39,698 bases of DNA from NCBI GenBank assembly GCA_044450465.1, contig JBIOJB010000013.1, positions 1 to 39,698 on the forward strand, written 5' to 3'. The notes beneath the pieces were generated by a model that was not told the DNA's origin, searched no databases, and saw only the letters and a list, made by a program, of their open reading frames with translations. Source of the stretch: JBIOJB01 sp044450465 (GTDB lineage Bacteria; Chloroflexota; Dormibacteria; Dormibacterales; Dormibacteraceae). Of the stretch, positions 1 to 6,973 are shown in pieces. A program made the position numbers and the translations under genes. Each line of letters begins with the position of its first letter. The first letter of the stretch is position 1.

Positions 1-248
1 CTGGTCAGGGTCAGGCCGTACGTCTGCGCGAGATAGCTGCCCGCCAGCACGGCGCCGACCGCAGCGCCCACCCACATCTCTCTTCGCGTCGGCAGGCGGC
101 GCACCAGCAGCACCATGACCAGGAAGGCCAGCAGGAACCGCAGCTGCAGGAAAGGCAGCGTCGGGTACTGTGTCACTGCGTCTTTGACCAGCACGAAGGT
201 CCAGCCCCAGACCGCGGTGACCGACAAGAGAAGAAGGATGTAGATCAA
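1..248 (-). CDS. EamA/DMT-family transporter, N-terminal part (cut by window edge)
   Basis: The minus strand reads without a stop from a TTG at 248 to the left edge, giving the first 82 residues of a membrane protein. The first helix contains the A-V-W-G-W-T-F motif typical of drug/metabolite transporter (EamA) proteins. A second hydrophobic segment (about residues 33-48) is followed by R-R and then a third begins. The TTG is preferred because GAGGTG lies 7 bases before it and it puts the WG motif near residue 14, as is usual for the family. It is divergent from the HIT gene, and the two start codons share base 248. The substrate cannot be told from this part; the family exports metabolites or amino acids through ten helices. 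Confidence 0.72.
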   Translation of the reverse strand, partial: MIYILLLLSVTAVWGWTFVLVKDAVTQYPTLPFLQLRFLLAFLVMVLLVRRLPTRREMWVGAAVGAVLAGSYLAQTYGLTLT

Positions 249-733
249 TGGAGCACCTCTGGGCCCCGTGGCGGATGCAGTACATCGCAGGCCCGCCCCG
301 TCCCGGCTGCCTCTTCTGCCGCGTAATCGAGCACGCCGACGACCCGGACGCGGACCTCGTCGTGTCGCGACCCGACGGCGCGGTCGTCCTGCTGAACAAG
401 TTCCCGTACAACCCGGGTCACGCCCTGGTGGCCCCGACTGCGCACCGGCCGGGCCTCGAAGAGCTGGATGACCGCGAAGCCTGCGCTCTGGTGCGCGCGC
501 TGACCCTGACCATCGGCGTGCTGAGAAAGGCGCTGGCGCCAGACGGATTCAATGTCGGCGTGAACATCGGACGCGCGGCCGGCGCTGGTATCCCCGACCA
601 CGTCCACTTTCACGTCGTGCCGAGGTGGAATGGTGACACCAACTTCATGGCCGTCATCGACGACGTCAAGGTTGTTCCCGAGGCCCTGCAGCAGACCGCG
701 GAGAAGCTCAGGAAGGCGTTCGCCGCCAGCTGA
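248..733 (+). CDS. HIT-domain hydrolase / AP4A phosphorylase-like protein
   Basis: The 161-residue protein begins with M-E-H-L-W-A-P-W-R, the usual start of actinobacterial diadenosine-polyphosphate phosphorylase-like HIT proteins. C21-x-x-C24 is a probable zinc pair. The histidine triad is H118-V-H120-F-H122-V-V, with H120 the expected nucleophile. The family cleaves nucleoside polyphosphates or nucleotidyl conjugates in the cytosol. AAGGA lies about 9 bases before the ATG, inside the divergent transporter gene. The 3' end overlaps the convergent amidohydrolase by 26 bases. Family assignment is firm; the preferred nucleotide is not visible. Confidence 0.9.
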   Translation: MEHLWAPWRMQYIAGPPRPGCLFCRVIEHADDPDADLVVSRPDGAVVLLNKFPYNPGHALVAPTAHRPGLEELDDREACALVRALTLTIGVLRKALAPDGFNVGVNIGRAAGAGIPDHVHFHVVPRWNGDTNFMAVIDDVKVVPEALQQTAEKLRKAFAAS

Positions 734-2186
734 CCCTTCCGCCGACGACCGTCGCCATCACCCGGTCACCTTCGATCACGGTCATGTCGCAAAGCTTTCC
801 TGGACGCAGCGCGCCGAGATCCGCTTCGAGACCCGCTGCGTAGGCCGCGCCTGACGTGTAGGCCCGCAGCGCCACCGCGCGCGAGACGGCAAGCTCAGGG
901 TGCCAGCCCGCGCGGCGCCGCCACACCGTGGCCGCATCGATCCCGGCGAGCGGGTTTGCGGTCTCGACGGGCGCGTCCGATCCGAATGCGAGCCGCGCCC
1001 CGGCTTTGACGAGAGCTCCCCAGGCGTATGCGTGGCCAGAAACTGCGGGCCACATTCGATCAGCCAGCTCCCTGTCGGCGACGGCGTGAACCGGCTGCAT
1101 GGAGGCGATGACGCCGGAGCGCCCAAAACGCGCCGCGTCCTGAGGGTTGACGCACTGAGCGTGCTCGATGCGCGGCCGCCACAGCGCCCACGCGCCTCGA
1201 TGCGGTGCGAGAGCGTCAAGTGCTCGGCGAACTGCGCGGTCTCCGATCGCGTGAAGGCAGACGTTGAGCTGGGCCCGCGCGCATCGCTCGATCATGTCCA
1301 CCAGCTCGGGCTGGTCCAGGCGGCGGGTCCCGGACCCGTCGAGCATCTCGGCGCTCCGGGTGCCCAACGATCCGTCGAGGAAGGCCTTGACGCCCCAGAT
1401 GCGCAGCCACGCATCGCCCCAGCCCGAGCGGACGCCGATCCGTTCCGCCGCGGCCAGATCGGCGAGCGGCAGGTTGTAGGTGACCCGAAGCGGTAGTCGG
1501 CCGCGAGCATGAAGTCGCTGCAAGGATGCGAAGCCTCGCGACGTGTCCATGGAGTGGACGGAGGTGAGGCCGAGACGGGAGAGATCGCCGAGCGCTCGCA
1601 TCATGGCCGCGTCCAGCTCATCGTCTCCTGGCTGGGCCGCATGCTCAGCCACAAGCTGCATCGCGGTCTCGCGAAGTATCCCCGTGGCCTCGCCCGCCGC
1701 ATCGCGATCGATCAGTCCGCCCGGCGGGTCCGCGCTGTGGCGGTCCACGCCCGCCAGTCGCAGCGCCGGTGTGGACACCCACGCCGAATGTCCGTCCTTG
1801 CGGCGAAGGTAGGCGGGGCGCCCTCCAACGGCGCGGTCGAGTTGACGGCGGGTCGGAAACGCGCCGTTGGTCCACGCGTCGTTGTACCAACCGGCCCCGA
1901 TCACCCAGGCCTTGGCGGGAAGCTTCTCCGCCCAGCGCGCCACCCTGGCCAGAGCGTCTTCCAGGCTGACCGCCGGGGTGAGGTCGACGCTCAGCCGGCG
2001 ATCCGCCAGGCCCTCGAGATGGATGTGGGAGTCGATCAGTCCCGGCCAGGCAGTGCCGGCGAGGCGGACGACCGGCGCCTTTCGGCCGAGTTGCTTCCGA
2101 GCCTCCGGACCTACGGCCAGAATCCTCCCGTCGACGCCGCAGGCAATCTCGGGCTCACATCCGACGAAAAGAGTGCCGTCGAACAT
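708..2186 (-). CDS. YtcJ-like metal-dependent amidohydrolase (Amidohydro_3)
   Basis: The 492-residue ATG-start reading has the metal-site D-S-H-I-H-L after a short beta domain, then H-A-I-G-D-R, R-I-E-H-A-Q and F-G-S-D-A-P-V-E, the ordered signatures of the amidohydrolase 3 family. A C-terminal beta strand (G-K-L-C-D-M-T-V-I) closes the composite domain. Members hydrolyse amides or related bonds; the substrate is unknown. The start is doubtful. The ATG at 2186 has no ribosome site, whereas a GTG at 2203 has CGAGGG just before it but is in another frame; adding one base between 2186 and 2203 would join them as a typical N-terminal strand (L-V-I-R-R-x-L-M-F-D-G). Tail overlaps the HIT gene. Confidence 0.87.
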   Translation of the reverse strand: MFDGTLFVGCEPEIACGVDGRILAVGPEARKQLGRKAPVVRLAGTAWPGLIDSHIHLEGLADRRLSVDLTPAVSLEDALARVARWAEKLPAKAWVIGAGWYNDAWTNGAFPTRRQLDRAVGGRPAYLRRKDGHSAWVSTPALRLAGVDRHSADPPGGLIDRDAAGEATGILRETAMQLVAEHAAQPGDDELDAAMMRALGDLSRLGLTSVHSMDTSRGFASLQRLHARGRLPLRVTYNLPLADLAAAERIGVRSGWGDAWLRIWGVKAFLDGSLGTRSAEMLDGSGTRRLDQPELVDMIERCARAQLNVCLHAIGDRAVRRALDALAPHRGAWALWRPRIEHAQCVNPQDAARFGRSGVIASMQPVHAVADRELADRMWPAVSGHAYAWGALVKAGARLAFGSDAPVETANPLAGIDAATVWRRRAGWHPELAVSRAVALRAYTSGAAYAAGLEADLGALRPGKLCDMTVIEGDRVMATVVGGRVSWRRTPS

Positions 2187-2199
2187 CAGACGCGCCGGA

Positions 2200-2334
2200 T
2201 CACGAGGCCCTCGTCGAGATCCAGGGGATCCGGCGCAACCCGTAGCTGATCGCAGTTCCCGGTGCGCCGGTCATCTCGGCCAAGTCGCCGACCAGCTTAA
2301 CGGTGAGCGCGGGATCCGCCTGGAGAGCCACCAT
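2200..2334 (-). CDS. Possible small ORF upstream of the amidohydrolase
   Basis: A 44-residue minus-strand reading (M-V-A-L-Q-A-D-P...) with mostly G/C third positions ends in a TGA that overlaps the GTG at 2203 in a GTGA arrangement, the usual form of translational coupling. The frame is open about 16 codons further upstream. I do not recognise the product, and the last dozen residues look less protein-like. It may be a real leader gene, part of a longer frameshifted gene, or a chance GC-rich frame. Confidence 0.3.
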   Translation of the reverse strand: MVALQADPALTVKLVGDLAEMTGAPGTAISYGLRRIPWISTRAS

Positions 2335-2413
2335 GGGCGAACGCGCGTTCTGCCCTACCTGTCGCAATTTTGCGTAGTTTCACGACTCCGCGCGTTGTTT
2401 TGATGCGCAACAG

Positions 2414-2428
2414 AGCGGGAGACCCGCT
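2414..2428 (+). promoter_or_regulatory. Hairpin in the leader of the secreted-protein gene
   Basis: AGCGGG-AGA-CCCGCT forms a six-pair stem with a three-base loop, 38 bases before the start codon of the secreted protein and upstream of its AGGAGG site. It matches no riboswitch class I know. It could be a leader RNA structure or an operator. Confidence 0.3.
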
Positions 2429-2454
2429 GGATTTGATTACCCCGCCGTAGAAAC

Positions 2455-2460
2455 AGGAGG
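2455..2460 (+). promoter_or_regulatory. Strong Shine-Dalgarno site AGGAGG
   Basis: A full AGGAGG lies 6 bases before the ATG at 2467. It fixes the start and is notable because many neighbouring genes lack any such site. Confidence 0.8.
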
Positions 2461-2466
2461 ATGTGA

Positions 2467-3045
2467 ATGAGTCAACCGCCGTTCAACGTCAAATCTGAGG
2501 CTGCGGACACCGGCCGCGGTTTGCCCACAGTGATGCTTCGCGGCGGCTTTGCGATCGGCCTCGCCGGAGTCATAGCGCTTGCCATGGCGACGTCCGCTTT
2601 CGCCAACGGAAGCAAGCCATTACCCTCGCCGTGCGCATCGTCAGCGCCGATCACTGCGCCCTGCATCCCCACCGTCGGCCAGTCGGGCGGCAACTACACG
2701 ATCACGTTGCCTGGCATCGGAACCCTGAGCTTCACGGTCGACCAGACCACCGGGAAGGTGACGGGAACCCCAGCCACCAGTGCCCTCGGCGCCAACTTCA
2801 CCGCGACGATCAAGGTCGATAAGGACACTGACAAGATCTCGGTCGTGTTCACGAACAGCGCCGACCCGACCAAGAGCGTTCTGCTCGTGGTCAAAACCAA
2901 GCCAGGTCCCAACGGAGGCGCTCCTGTGGTCACCGCCAAGGTCAAAGCGGTCCACCACGATGACGACGGAGACAAGAACGAAACCGAGCACGACGGCGGC
3001 GGTTCGGGCCACAGCGGCTCGAGTGGTTCAGGCCACCACGACTGA
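2467..3045 (+). CDS. Secreted protein with His/Asp/Gly-rich tail, function unknown
   Basis: The 192-residue product has a long, weakly charged N-region, then a signal-peptide core (about residues 27-45) ending in T-S-A-F-A-N-G, a good signal peptidase I site near residue 47. The exported part has a paired-cysteine segment (P-C-A...A-P-C), a beta-rich middle of Thr/Val strands, and a C-terminal 30 residues dominated by H, D, G and S, which could bind metal ions. I do not recognise the family. The gene has a perfect AGGAGG and is followed by a strong intrinsic terminator, so it is probably monocistronic and well expressed. Confidence 0.75.
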   Translation: MSQPPFNVKSEAADTGRGLPTVMLRGGFAIGLAGVIALAMATSAFANGSKPLPSPCASSAPITAPCIPTVGQSGGNYTITLPGIGTLSFTVDQTTGKVTGTPATSALGANFTATIKVDKDTDKISVVFTNSADPTKSVLLVVKTKPGPNGGAPVVTAKVKAVHHDDDGDKNETEHDGGGSGHSGSSGSGHHD

Positions 3046-3066
3046 CGAATCATCTACGACAGCTTG

Positions 3067-3100
3067 GGCAGGTGCGACTCCGCACCTGCCTTTGCTTCTT
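3067..3100 (+). terminator. Rho-independent terminator of the secreted-protein gene
   Basis: A perfect ten-pair stem (GGCAGGTGCG with CGCACCTGCC, 3067-3076 and 3081-3090) with an ACTC loop is followed by TTTGCTTCTT. It lies 21 bases after the stop codon. It also argues against starting the downstream lipoprotein at 3072, which would fall inside the stem. Confidence 0.88.
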
Positions 3101-3110
3101 CATAGACCCC

Positions 3111-3737
3111 GTGAAACCTCCACCGCGACGCATTGACAGGTTCGCCCTCTTGCTGGCCGTCGGGATGCTGCTCTTCCCGGCAGCGTGCGGGGACACCGCT
3201 TCCTCGCAGCCAAGCCCCACCGGGCCCGCAGCGGATCTGCAGGCGGCGGCCACGGCGATGAAGGCCGTGACCACTTTTCATTTCACCGCCAAGGTCGTCA
3301 CCGGCTCCCAACAGACCCAGATCAGCGGAGAGTTCGGCGCGCCCAACAACCTTCACGAGACCGCCCAGATCGGCTCGCAGTACGTGGAGTTGATTCGGGT
3401 CGGTTCACGGACCGTGGTCCGATCGGCTCCGAGCGCAGCGTGGACGGTGTCGACGGCCGCCAGCCAGTCGGCCGCGGGAGATCCGCGGGCTGCCTTTGGA
3501 GCCCTCGGGTCGGCCGGCGACGTCACTATCTCCGGTTCCACCTACACGTTCACGCTGACCGGCGCTGCAGCCGCTTCGCTCGTCCAAGGGGCCTCGAAAG
3601 TCACCGGAACGGCCACTCTGACCGATGGGCGCATAGCTACCCTGAGCTACCTCTCGACGACGCCCCCGGTGTCGGTCGTTCTCGCCTACAGCAGCTTCAA
3701 CTCCGCTGCGACGATCACCCTACCCGCAGGCGTCTAG
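3111..3737 (+). CDS. LppX/LprG-like lipoprotein
   Basis: Starting at the GTG at 3111, the 208-residue product has a basic N-region, a hydrophobic core and a lipobox F-P-A-A-C at C26, so it should be acylated and held on the outer face of the membrane. The mature part starts with a Ser/Pro linker, then A-M-K-A-V-T-T-F-H-F-T and strand-rich segments, the pattern of the LppX/LprAFG fold of mycobacterial lipid-carrier lipoproteins. That assignment rests on pattern only. The in-frame ATG at 3072 is rejected because it lies in the preceding terminator and would bury the signal sequence. No clear ribosome site precedes the GTG. Confidence 0.7.
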   Translation: MKPPPRRIDRFALLLAVGMLLFPAACGDTASSQPSPTGPAADLQAAATAMKAVTTFHFTAKVVTGSQQTQISGEFGAPNNLHETAQIGSQYVELIRVGSRTVVRSAPSAAWTVSTAASQSAAGDPRAAFGALGSAGDVTISGSTYTFTLTGAAAASLVQGASKVTGTATLTDGRIATLSYLSTTPPVSVVLAYSSFNSAATITLPAGV

Positions 3738-3766
3738 CAACCGAGCCGCCGGCGGCGAGACACCGT

Positions 3767-4900
3767 TCAGAGTCCGTAAGTCTTGGCGATGATCTCCTTC
3801 ATGATCTCGTCCGTCCCGGCGCCGATCCGGGCCAGGCGAGCGTCGCGCCACGCGCGCTCAACCGGAAACTCCCGCATGTACCCATGCCCGCCGAGGATCT
3901 GGATCGCCTCGTCCGCGACCTCACACGCCACCTGCGTCGCGAGCAGCTTGGCCTGCGAGATCTCCCGGACCGGATACTCCCCCTGGTCCCACAGCTTCGC
4001 CGTCTGGTAGACGAAAGCCTGCACCCCGGCGATCTTCGTGCCCATGTCCACGAGCTTGTGCTTGATGACCTGGAACTCCGAGATCGGGCGGCCGAACGCC
4101 TTGCGGTTCTTGGCGTACTCCATGGCGTACTCGAACACCCGGGTGGCGCCGGCGATGGCCCCGGCGGCCGCGATCATGCGCTCGCCCTGGAGCTCCCACA
4201 TCAGGTTCTTGAAGCCTTCGCCCTCCTCGCCGATTAGGTTGGCCACCGGAACTCGGCAGTCCTCGAACAGCAGCTCGGCGGTGTCGGACGAGTGCATGCC
4301 GAGCTTCTCGAGCTTGCGGGTGACCTGGAAACCCGGCGTCCCCCTCTCGATGACCAGCAGGTTGTATCCCTTGTGGCCGCGCTCGCGGTCTCCTTTGGTC
4401 ACGACCAGGACCCAGTGGCAGCGCGCGCCGCTCGTGATGAAGATCTTCCTGCCATTGACGATGAACTCGTCGCCATACCGCCGAGCGACAGTGGTGATCC
4501 CCGCCACGTCAGAGCCCGCGTCGGGCTCTGTGATGGCCAGCGCGGCGATCTGCTCGCCTCGAATCGCGGGCACGAGCCAGCGCTGCTTTTGCTCCTCGGT
4601 GCCAAAACGGAAGACCGGTGGGGTCGCCATCTCGGCCTGCACCGCGATCGCCATGCCAAGTCCACCGCAGGCCAGCTTGGCCATCTCCTCGGACAGGACC
4701 ACGGCCGAGAAGTAGTCGCCGCCCTGCCCGCCGTACTCCGGCGGATAGCGAAGTCCCAAGAAGCCCAGTTCGCCGAACCGCTTGAAGATGGAGTCGGGGA
4801 AGGTCTTCTCCTCCCACTCCTCGAGATGTGGCTGAACCTCTTTCTCGAGGAAGCGGCGCACGTGCAGGCGCAGCTCCTCGTGGGCGTCTGTGAAGTACAT
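3767..4900 (-). CDS. Acyl-CoA dehydrogenase
   Basis: The 377-residue flavoprotein has both family signatures: I-T-E-P-D-A-G-S-D near residues 123-131 and Q-I-L-G-G-H-G-Y-M in the C-terminal helical domain. It would oxidise an acyl-CoA to the 2-enoyl-CoA, passing electrons to ETF. The usual C-terminal catalytic glutamate position reads I-G-A-G-T, with Ala where medium-chain enzymes have Glu. E240 in L-Q-G-E-R-M matches the alternative base of long-chain and isovaleryl-CoA dehydrogenases, so a branched or long-chain substrate is likely. A TAAACT hexamer 9 bases before the ATG suggests a leaderless message. Its 3' end faces the lipoprotein gene. Confidence 0.93.
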   Translation of the reverse strand: MYFTDAHEELRLHVRRFLEKEVQPHLEEWEEKTFPDSIFKRFGELGFLGLRYPPEYGGQGGDYFSAVVLSEEMAKLACGGLGMAIAVQAEMATPPVFRFGTEEQKQRWLVPAIRGEQIAALAITEPDAGSDVAGITTVARRYGDEFIVNGRKIFITSGARCHWVLVVTKGDRERGHKGYNLLVIERGTPGFQVTRKLEKLGMHSSDTAELLFEDCRVPVANLIGEEGEGFKNLMWELQGERMIAAAGAIAGATRVFEYAMEYAKNRKAFGRPISEFQVIKHKLVDMGTKIAGVQAFVYQTAKLWDQGEYPVREISQAKLLATQVACEVADEAIQILGGHGYMREFPVERAWRDARLARIGAGTDEIMKEIIAKTYGL

Positions 4901-4909
4901 TCGCTGCCG

Positions 4910-4915
4910 AGTTTA
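4910..4915 (-). promoter_or_regulatory. Predicted -10 of the acyl-CoA dehydrogenase gene (leaderless)
   Basis: TAAACT on the minus strand, 9 bases before the ATG at 4900, with no Shine-Dalgarno sequence between. Confidence 0.45.
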
Positions 4916-4944
4916 AGCGCGGACGGCAGTCCTGGTGCTTACGG

Positions 4945-4950
4945 TATGAT
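4945..4950 (+). promoter_or_regulatory. Predicted -10 (TATGAT) for the bS22 mini gene
   Basis: TATGAT is a near-consensus -10 in a GC-rich gap. No clear -35 is present 16-18 bases upstream. A start about 7 bases downstream would give a leader of roughly 90 bases before the TTG at 5049. Confidence 0.42.
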
Positions 4951-5048
4951 GCGCGAGGCCAGCCGGCCGGACCCCATCCAGGGGATGCCGCACGTCTTTT
5001 GTCTCACGAGCACGGCGAGGGCTCGACGGATCTGTTCAAGGAGTTGGG

Positions 5049-5147
5049 TTGGGCTCGGTAATCAAGAAGCGGCGCAAAAAGATGCGCAAGCACAAGCACA
5101 AGAAGATGCTCAAGAAGACGCGATGGGCGCGGCGGTCGCACGCCTGA
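5049..5147 (+). CDS. Small ribosomal protein bS22 / AURKAIP1-COX24-domain protein
   Basis: A 32-residue, extremely basic protein starting at TTG reads M-G-S-V-I-K-K-R-R-K-K-M and ends in K-K-T-R-W-A-R-R-S-H-A. This matches the AURKAIP1/COX24 motif of the tiny actinobacterial ribosomal protein bS22, whose members begin M-G-S-V-I-K-K-R-R-K and have about 33 residues. AAGGAG stands 5 bases before the TTG, which decides the start. The protein sits in the small subunit next to 16S rRNA in mycobacterial ribosomes. It is easily missed because of its length and TTG start. It lies 21 bases before lemA on the same strand. Confidence 0.85.
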   Translation: MGSVIKKRRKKMRKHKHKKMLKKTRWARRSHA

Positions 5148-5153
5148 CGCGCG

Positions 5154-5159
5154 TACGAT
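5154..5159 (+). promoter_or_regulatory. Predicted -10 of lemA (leaderless)
   Basis: TACGAT lies 9 bases before the lemA ATG at 5169; no Shine-Dalgarno sequence lies between. The same hexamer precedes the aconitase gene. Confidence 0.48.
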
Positions 5160-5168
5160 AGCCCTGCC

Positions 5169-5822
5169 ATGGGTGGGCTTTGGGTTCTCATCGCCGTCGT
5201 CGTCCTGGTGCTTCTGTGGCTGGTCTTCACTTACAACGGACTGGTCGCAGCCCGGAACCGAACCCAGGAAGCCTGGTCTGAGATAGACGTTGAGCTGAAG
5301 CGCCGGCACGACCTCATCCCGAACCTCGTCAACACGGTCCAGGGTTACATGGGCCACGAGCGAGGCACCCTCGAAGCGGTCACGAACGCGAGGGCGGGCG
5401 CCGTAGCCGCCGGGGCCACCGGCGACCCGGCCAAGATCGGGCAGGCGGAGAACGTGTTGAGCCAGAGCCTGCGCAGCCTGTTCGCCGTTTCGGAGAACTA
5501 TCCCGACCTCAAGGCGATCGCCGCCTTCACGAACCTCCAGGAAACGCTGACCGCGACCGAGGACAAGATCGAGTTCTCACGGCGCTTTTACAACGGAAAC
5601 GTGCGCGATTACAACATCAAGCTTCAGACCCTCCCGACCTCCCTCATCGCGGGCGCCCTGGGCTTCAAAGCGTTCGGCTTCTTCCAGGCCGACGAGGGTG
5701 ACAGGGCGGTGCCCCAGGTCAACTTCGGCAACATGCCCGCGCCCGGCTCGTCCGGCCCCCCCGCGTCCGGTTCCTCCGGTCCGCCTCCGGCTGGTTCGTC
5801 CGGACCTCCTACCCAGAGCTAG
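5169..5822 (+). CDS. lemA: LemA family membrane protein
   Basis: The 217-residue protein has one N-terminal membrane helix (about residues 4-21) and then the LemA core: Y-N-G-L-V-A-A-R-N, the E-I-D-V-E-L-K-R-R-H-D-L-I-P-N-L-V motif, and A-E-D-K-I-type helices ending in R-F-Y-N-G-N-V-R-D-Y-N. The helical bundle is expected outside the membrane. The C-terminal 30 residues are low-complexity with three G-S-S-G-P-P units, probably disordered. LemA proteins are common but their role is poorly known. It may be co-transcribed with the bS22 mini gene or use its own leaderless promoter. Confidence 0.92.
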   Translation: MGGLWVLIAVVVLVLLWLVFTYNGLVAARNRTQEAWSEIDVELKRRHDLIPNLVNTVQGYMGHERGTLEAVTNARAGAVAAGATGDPAKIGQAENVLSQSLRSLFAVSENYPDLKAIAAFTNLQETLTATEDKIEFSRRFYNGNVRDYNIKLQTLPTSLIAGALGFKAFGFFQADEGDRAVPQVNFGNMPAPGSSGPPASGSSGPPPAGSSGPPTQS

Positions 5823-5850
5823 GTCTCACGAGACCGGCCAACCTCGGGAG

Positions 5851-6897
5851 CTAACCTCCAGAGCGCGCCCAGTCCGATTCAAACCTGGCCGCGTAGGCGG
5901 CCAACGCGTTGGGGTCGGAGGTCTCGATGTCGAGCTCGTGGTTGACTCCGAGCCCGCTCAGCGTCCAGTTGGCTGACCCCAGCACCAGCTCGCTATCGAA
6001 AAGACCGATCTTGGCGTGCAGCAGCGCACCCCTCGGAATCGGATACAGGAGCACCGGGACCCCCATCCGGTGCAAGAGCGAGTACGCATGAAGGTTGTAA
6101 GCCTGGTTGGGATCGAGGAGTATGCGAACGTCGGCTCCGCGAAGGTGGGCCGCCACCAGCAAGCTGACGAACTCGGGATCGGTCAGCGTGTAGATCTCGG
6201 CCAGGACGCGGTGGGTCGCGCTCCGCAGCGCCGTCTCGAGCATGGCTCGGATCTCTTCGCCCGGGGACGTCTGAGCGATCTTCCCTGCTAGCGGGGGCAG
6301 TGGGGCCGGTTCTCCACCGGCGAGCGTCCAGTCCTGGTCGAAGATGCGGGCCAGGCGGTCGATCTCGGGGGCAACACGTGTTTCGAGCACGTAATCGTGA
6401 TTGGCGTCGCTGTGCGCGCCCCAGTTCATGCCGCCTACCGCCGCCACGCCGTCGACGATCAACAGTTTCACGTGGTCGATCTGGTGACGGGCGTCGTCGA
6501 CCGGATACGCGCGCTCGGGCACGCCGGCGGCGTCCAATTCCGACGCGGAGCGGCGACTCGCCGAAACGGTTGGATCCGTGATGACCCGTACCGAAACGCC
6601 GCGCGCAGCATCAGTCTCAAGAGCGCGCAGCAGATCCCGGCGGCCAAGCTCGTACATCTCGACCATCACCCTTCGGCGTGCAGATCCGATCATGCCTCCG
6701 ACCAATTCGAAGATGCTCGCGTCCTGCCAGAGCCGCACGCTTTCGAACCGGCCGGGTTGGGCCGAGGTCGACGCCTGGACGGGTGGTGCAGGGTTCGAGC
6801 AGCCCATCAGAGATAGGGAAATCAGCAGTGCCGCAACCGCTTCCACCTTGGAAGCCGGGAGGATAAGAGGGGCGGCCAGGCGGGCGACTCGAACCAC
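5851..6897 (-). CDS. Phospholipase D-like lipoprotein (two HKD motifs)
   Basis: From a GTG start the 348-residue protein has a lipoprotein signal ending in L-M-G-C (C33). Two phospholipase D motifs follow: H142-x-K144-(x)4-D149 with G-G-M-N-W-G after it, and H294-x-K296-(x)4-D301 with G-S-A-N-W-T. Two complete HKD half-sites in one chain fit a cardiolipin-synthase-like or phosphodiesterase enzyme that forms a phosphohistidine intermediate. The lipobox places it on the outer membrane face. It is convergent with lemA. A well-spaced promoter lies 9 bases before the GTG. Confidence 0.88.
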   Translation of the reverse strand: MVRVARLAAPLILPASKVEAVAALLISLSLMGCSNPAPPVQASTSAQPGRFESVRLWQDASIFELVGGMIGSARRRVMVEMYELGRRDLLRALETDAARGVSVRVITDPTVSASRRSASELDAAGVPERAYPVDDARHQIDHVKLLIVDGVAAVGGMNWGAHSDANHDYVLETRVAPEIDRLARIFDQDWTLAGGEPAPLPPLAGKIAQTSPGEEIRAMLETALRSATHRVLAEIYTLTDPEFVSLLVAAHLRGADVRILLDPNQAYNLHAYSLLHRMGVPVLLYPIPRGALLHAKIGLFDSELVLGSANWTLSGLGVNHELDIETSDPNALAAYAARFESDWARSGG

Positions 6898-6906
6898 AGC
6901 CCGAGC

Positions 6907-6935
6907 AAACTACCGGCGCGGCGTCACAGCGCCAA
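6907..6935 (-). promoter_or_regulatory. Predicted promoter of the phospholipase D-like gene (leaderless)
   Basis: On the minus strand TTGGCG (6930-6935), a 17-base spacer and TAGTTT (6907-6912) lie 9 bases before the GTG at 6897. This is the best-spaced -35/-10 pair seen in the window. Confidence 0.55.
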
Positions 6936-6973
6936 CCCAGGGTGTTAACGGCGAAGTCGGTGAAGCGGATCTT

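Noticed and set aside
2333..2377. 14-codon plus-strand ORF with a C-P-T-C motif before the secreted-protein gene
   Set aside because: Too short to judge, with no ribosome site, and antisense to the other candidate ORF there.
5740..5822. Repeats at the end of lemA as a possible mobile or CRISPR-like repeat
   Set aside because: They are three in-frame G-S-S-G-P-P codon repeats forming a disordered tail, not DNA-level repeats with spacers.
5822..5835. GGTCTC-AC-GAGACC palindrome after lemA
   Set aside because: A short stem with a two-base loop and no T-run; too weak to call a terminator.
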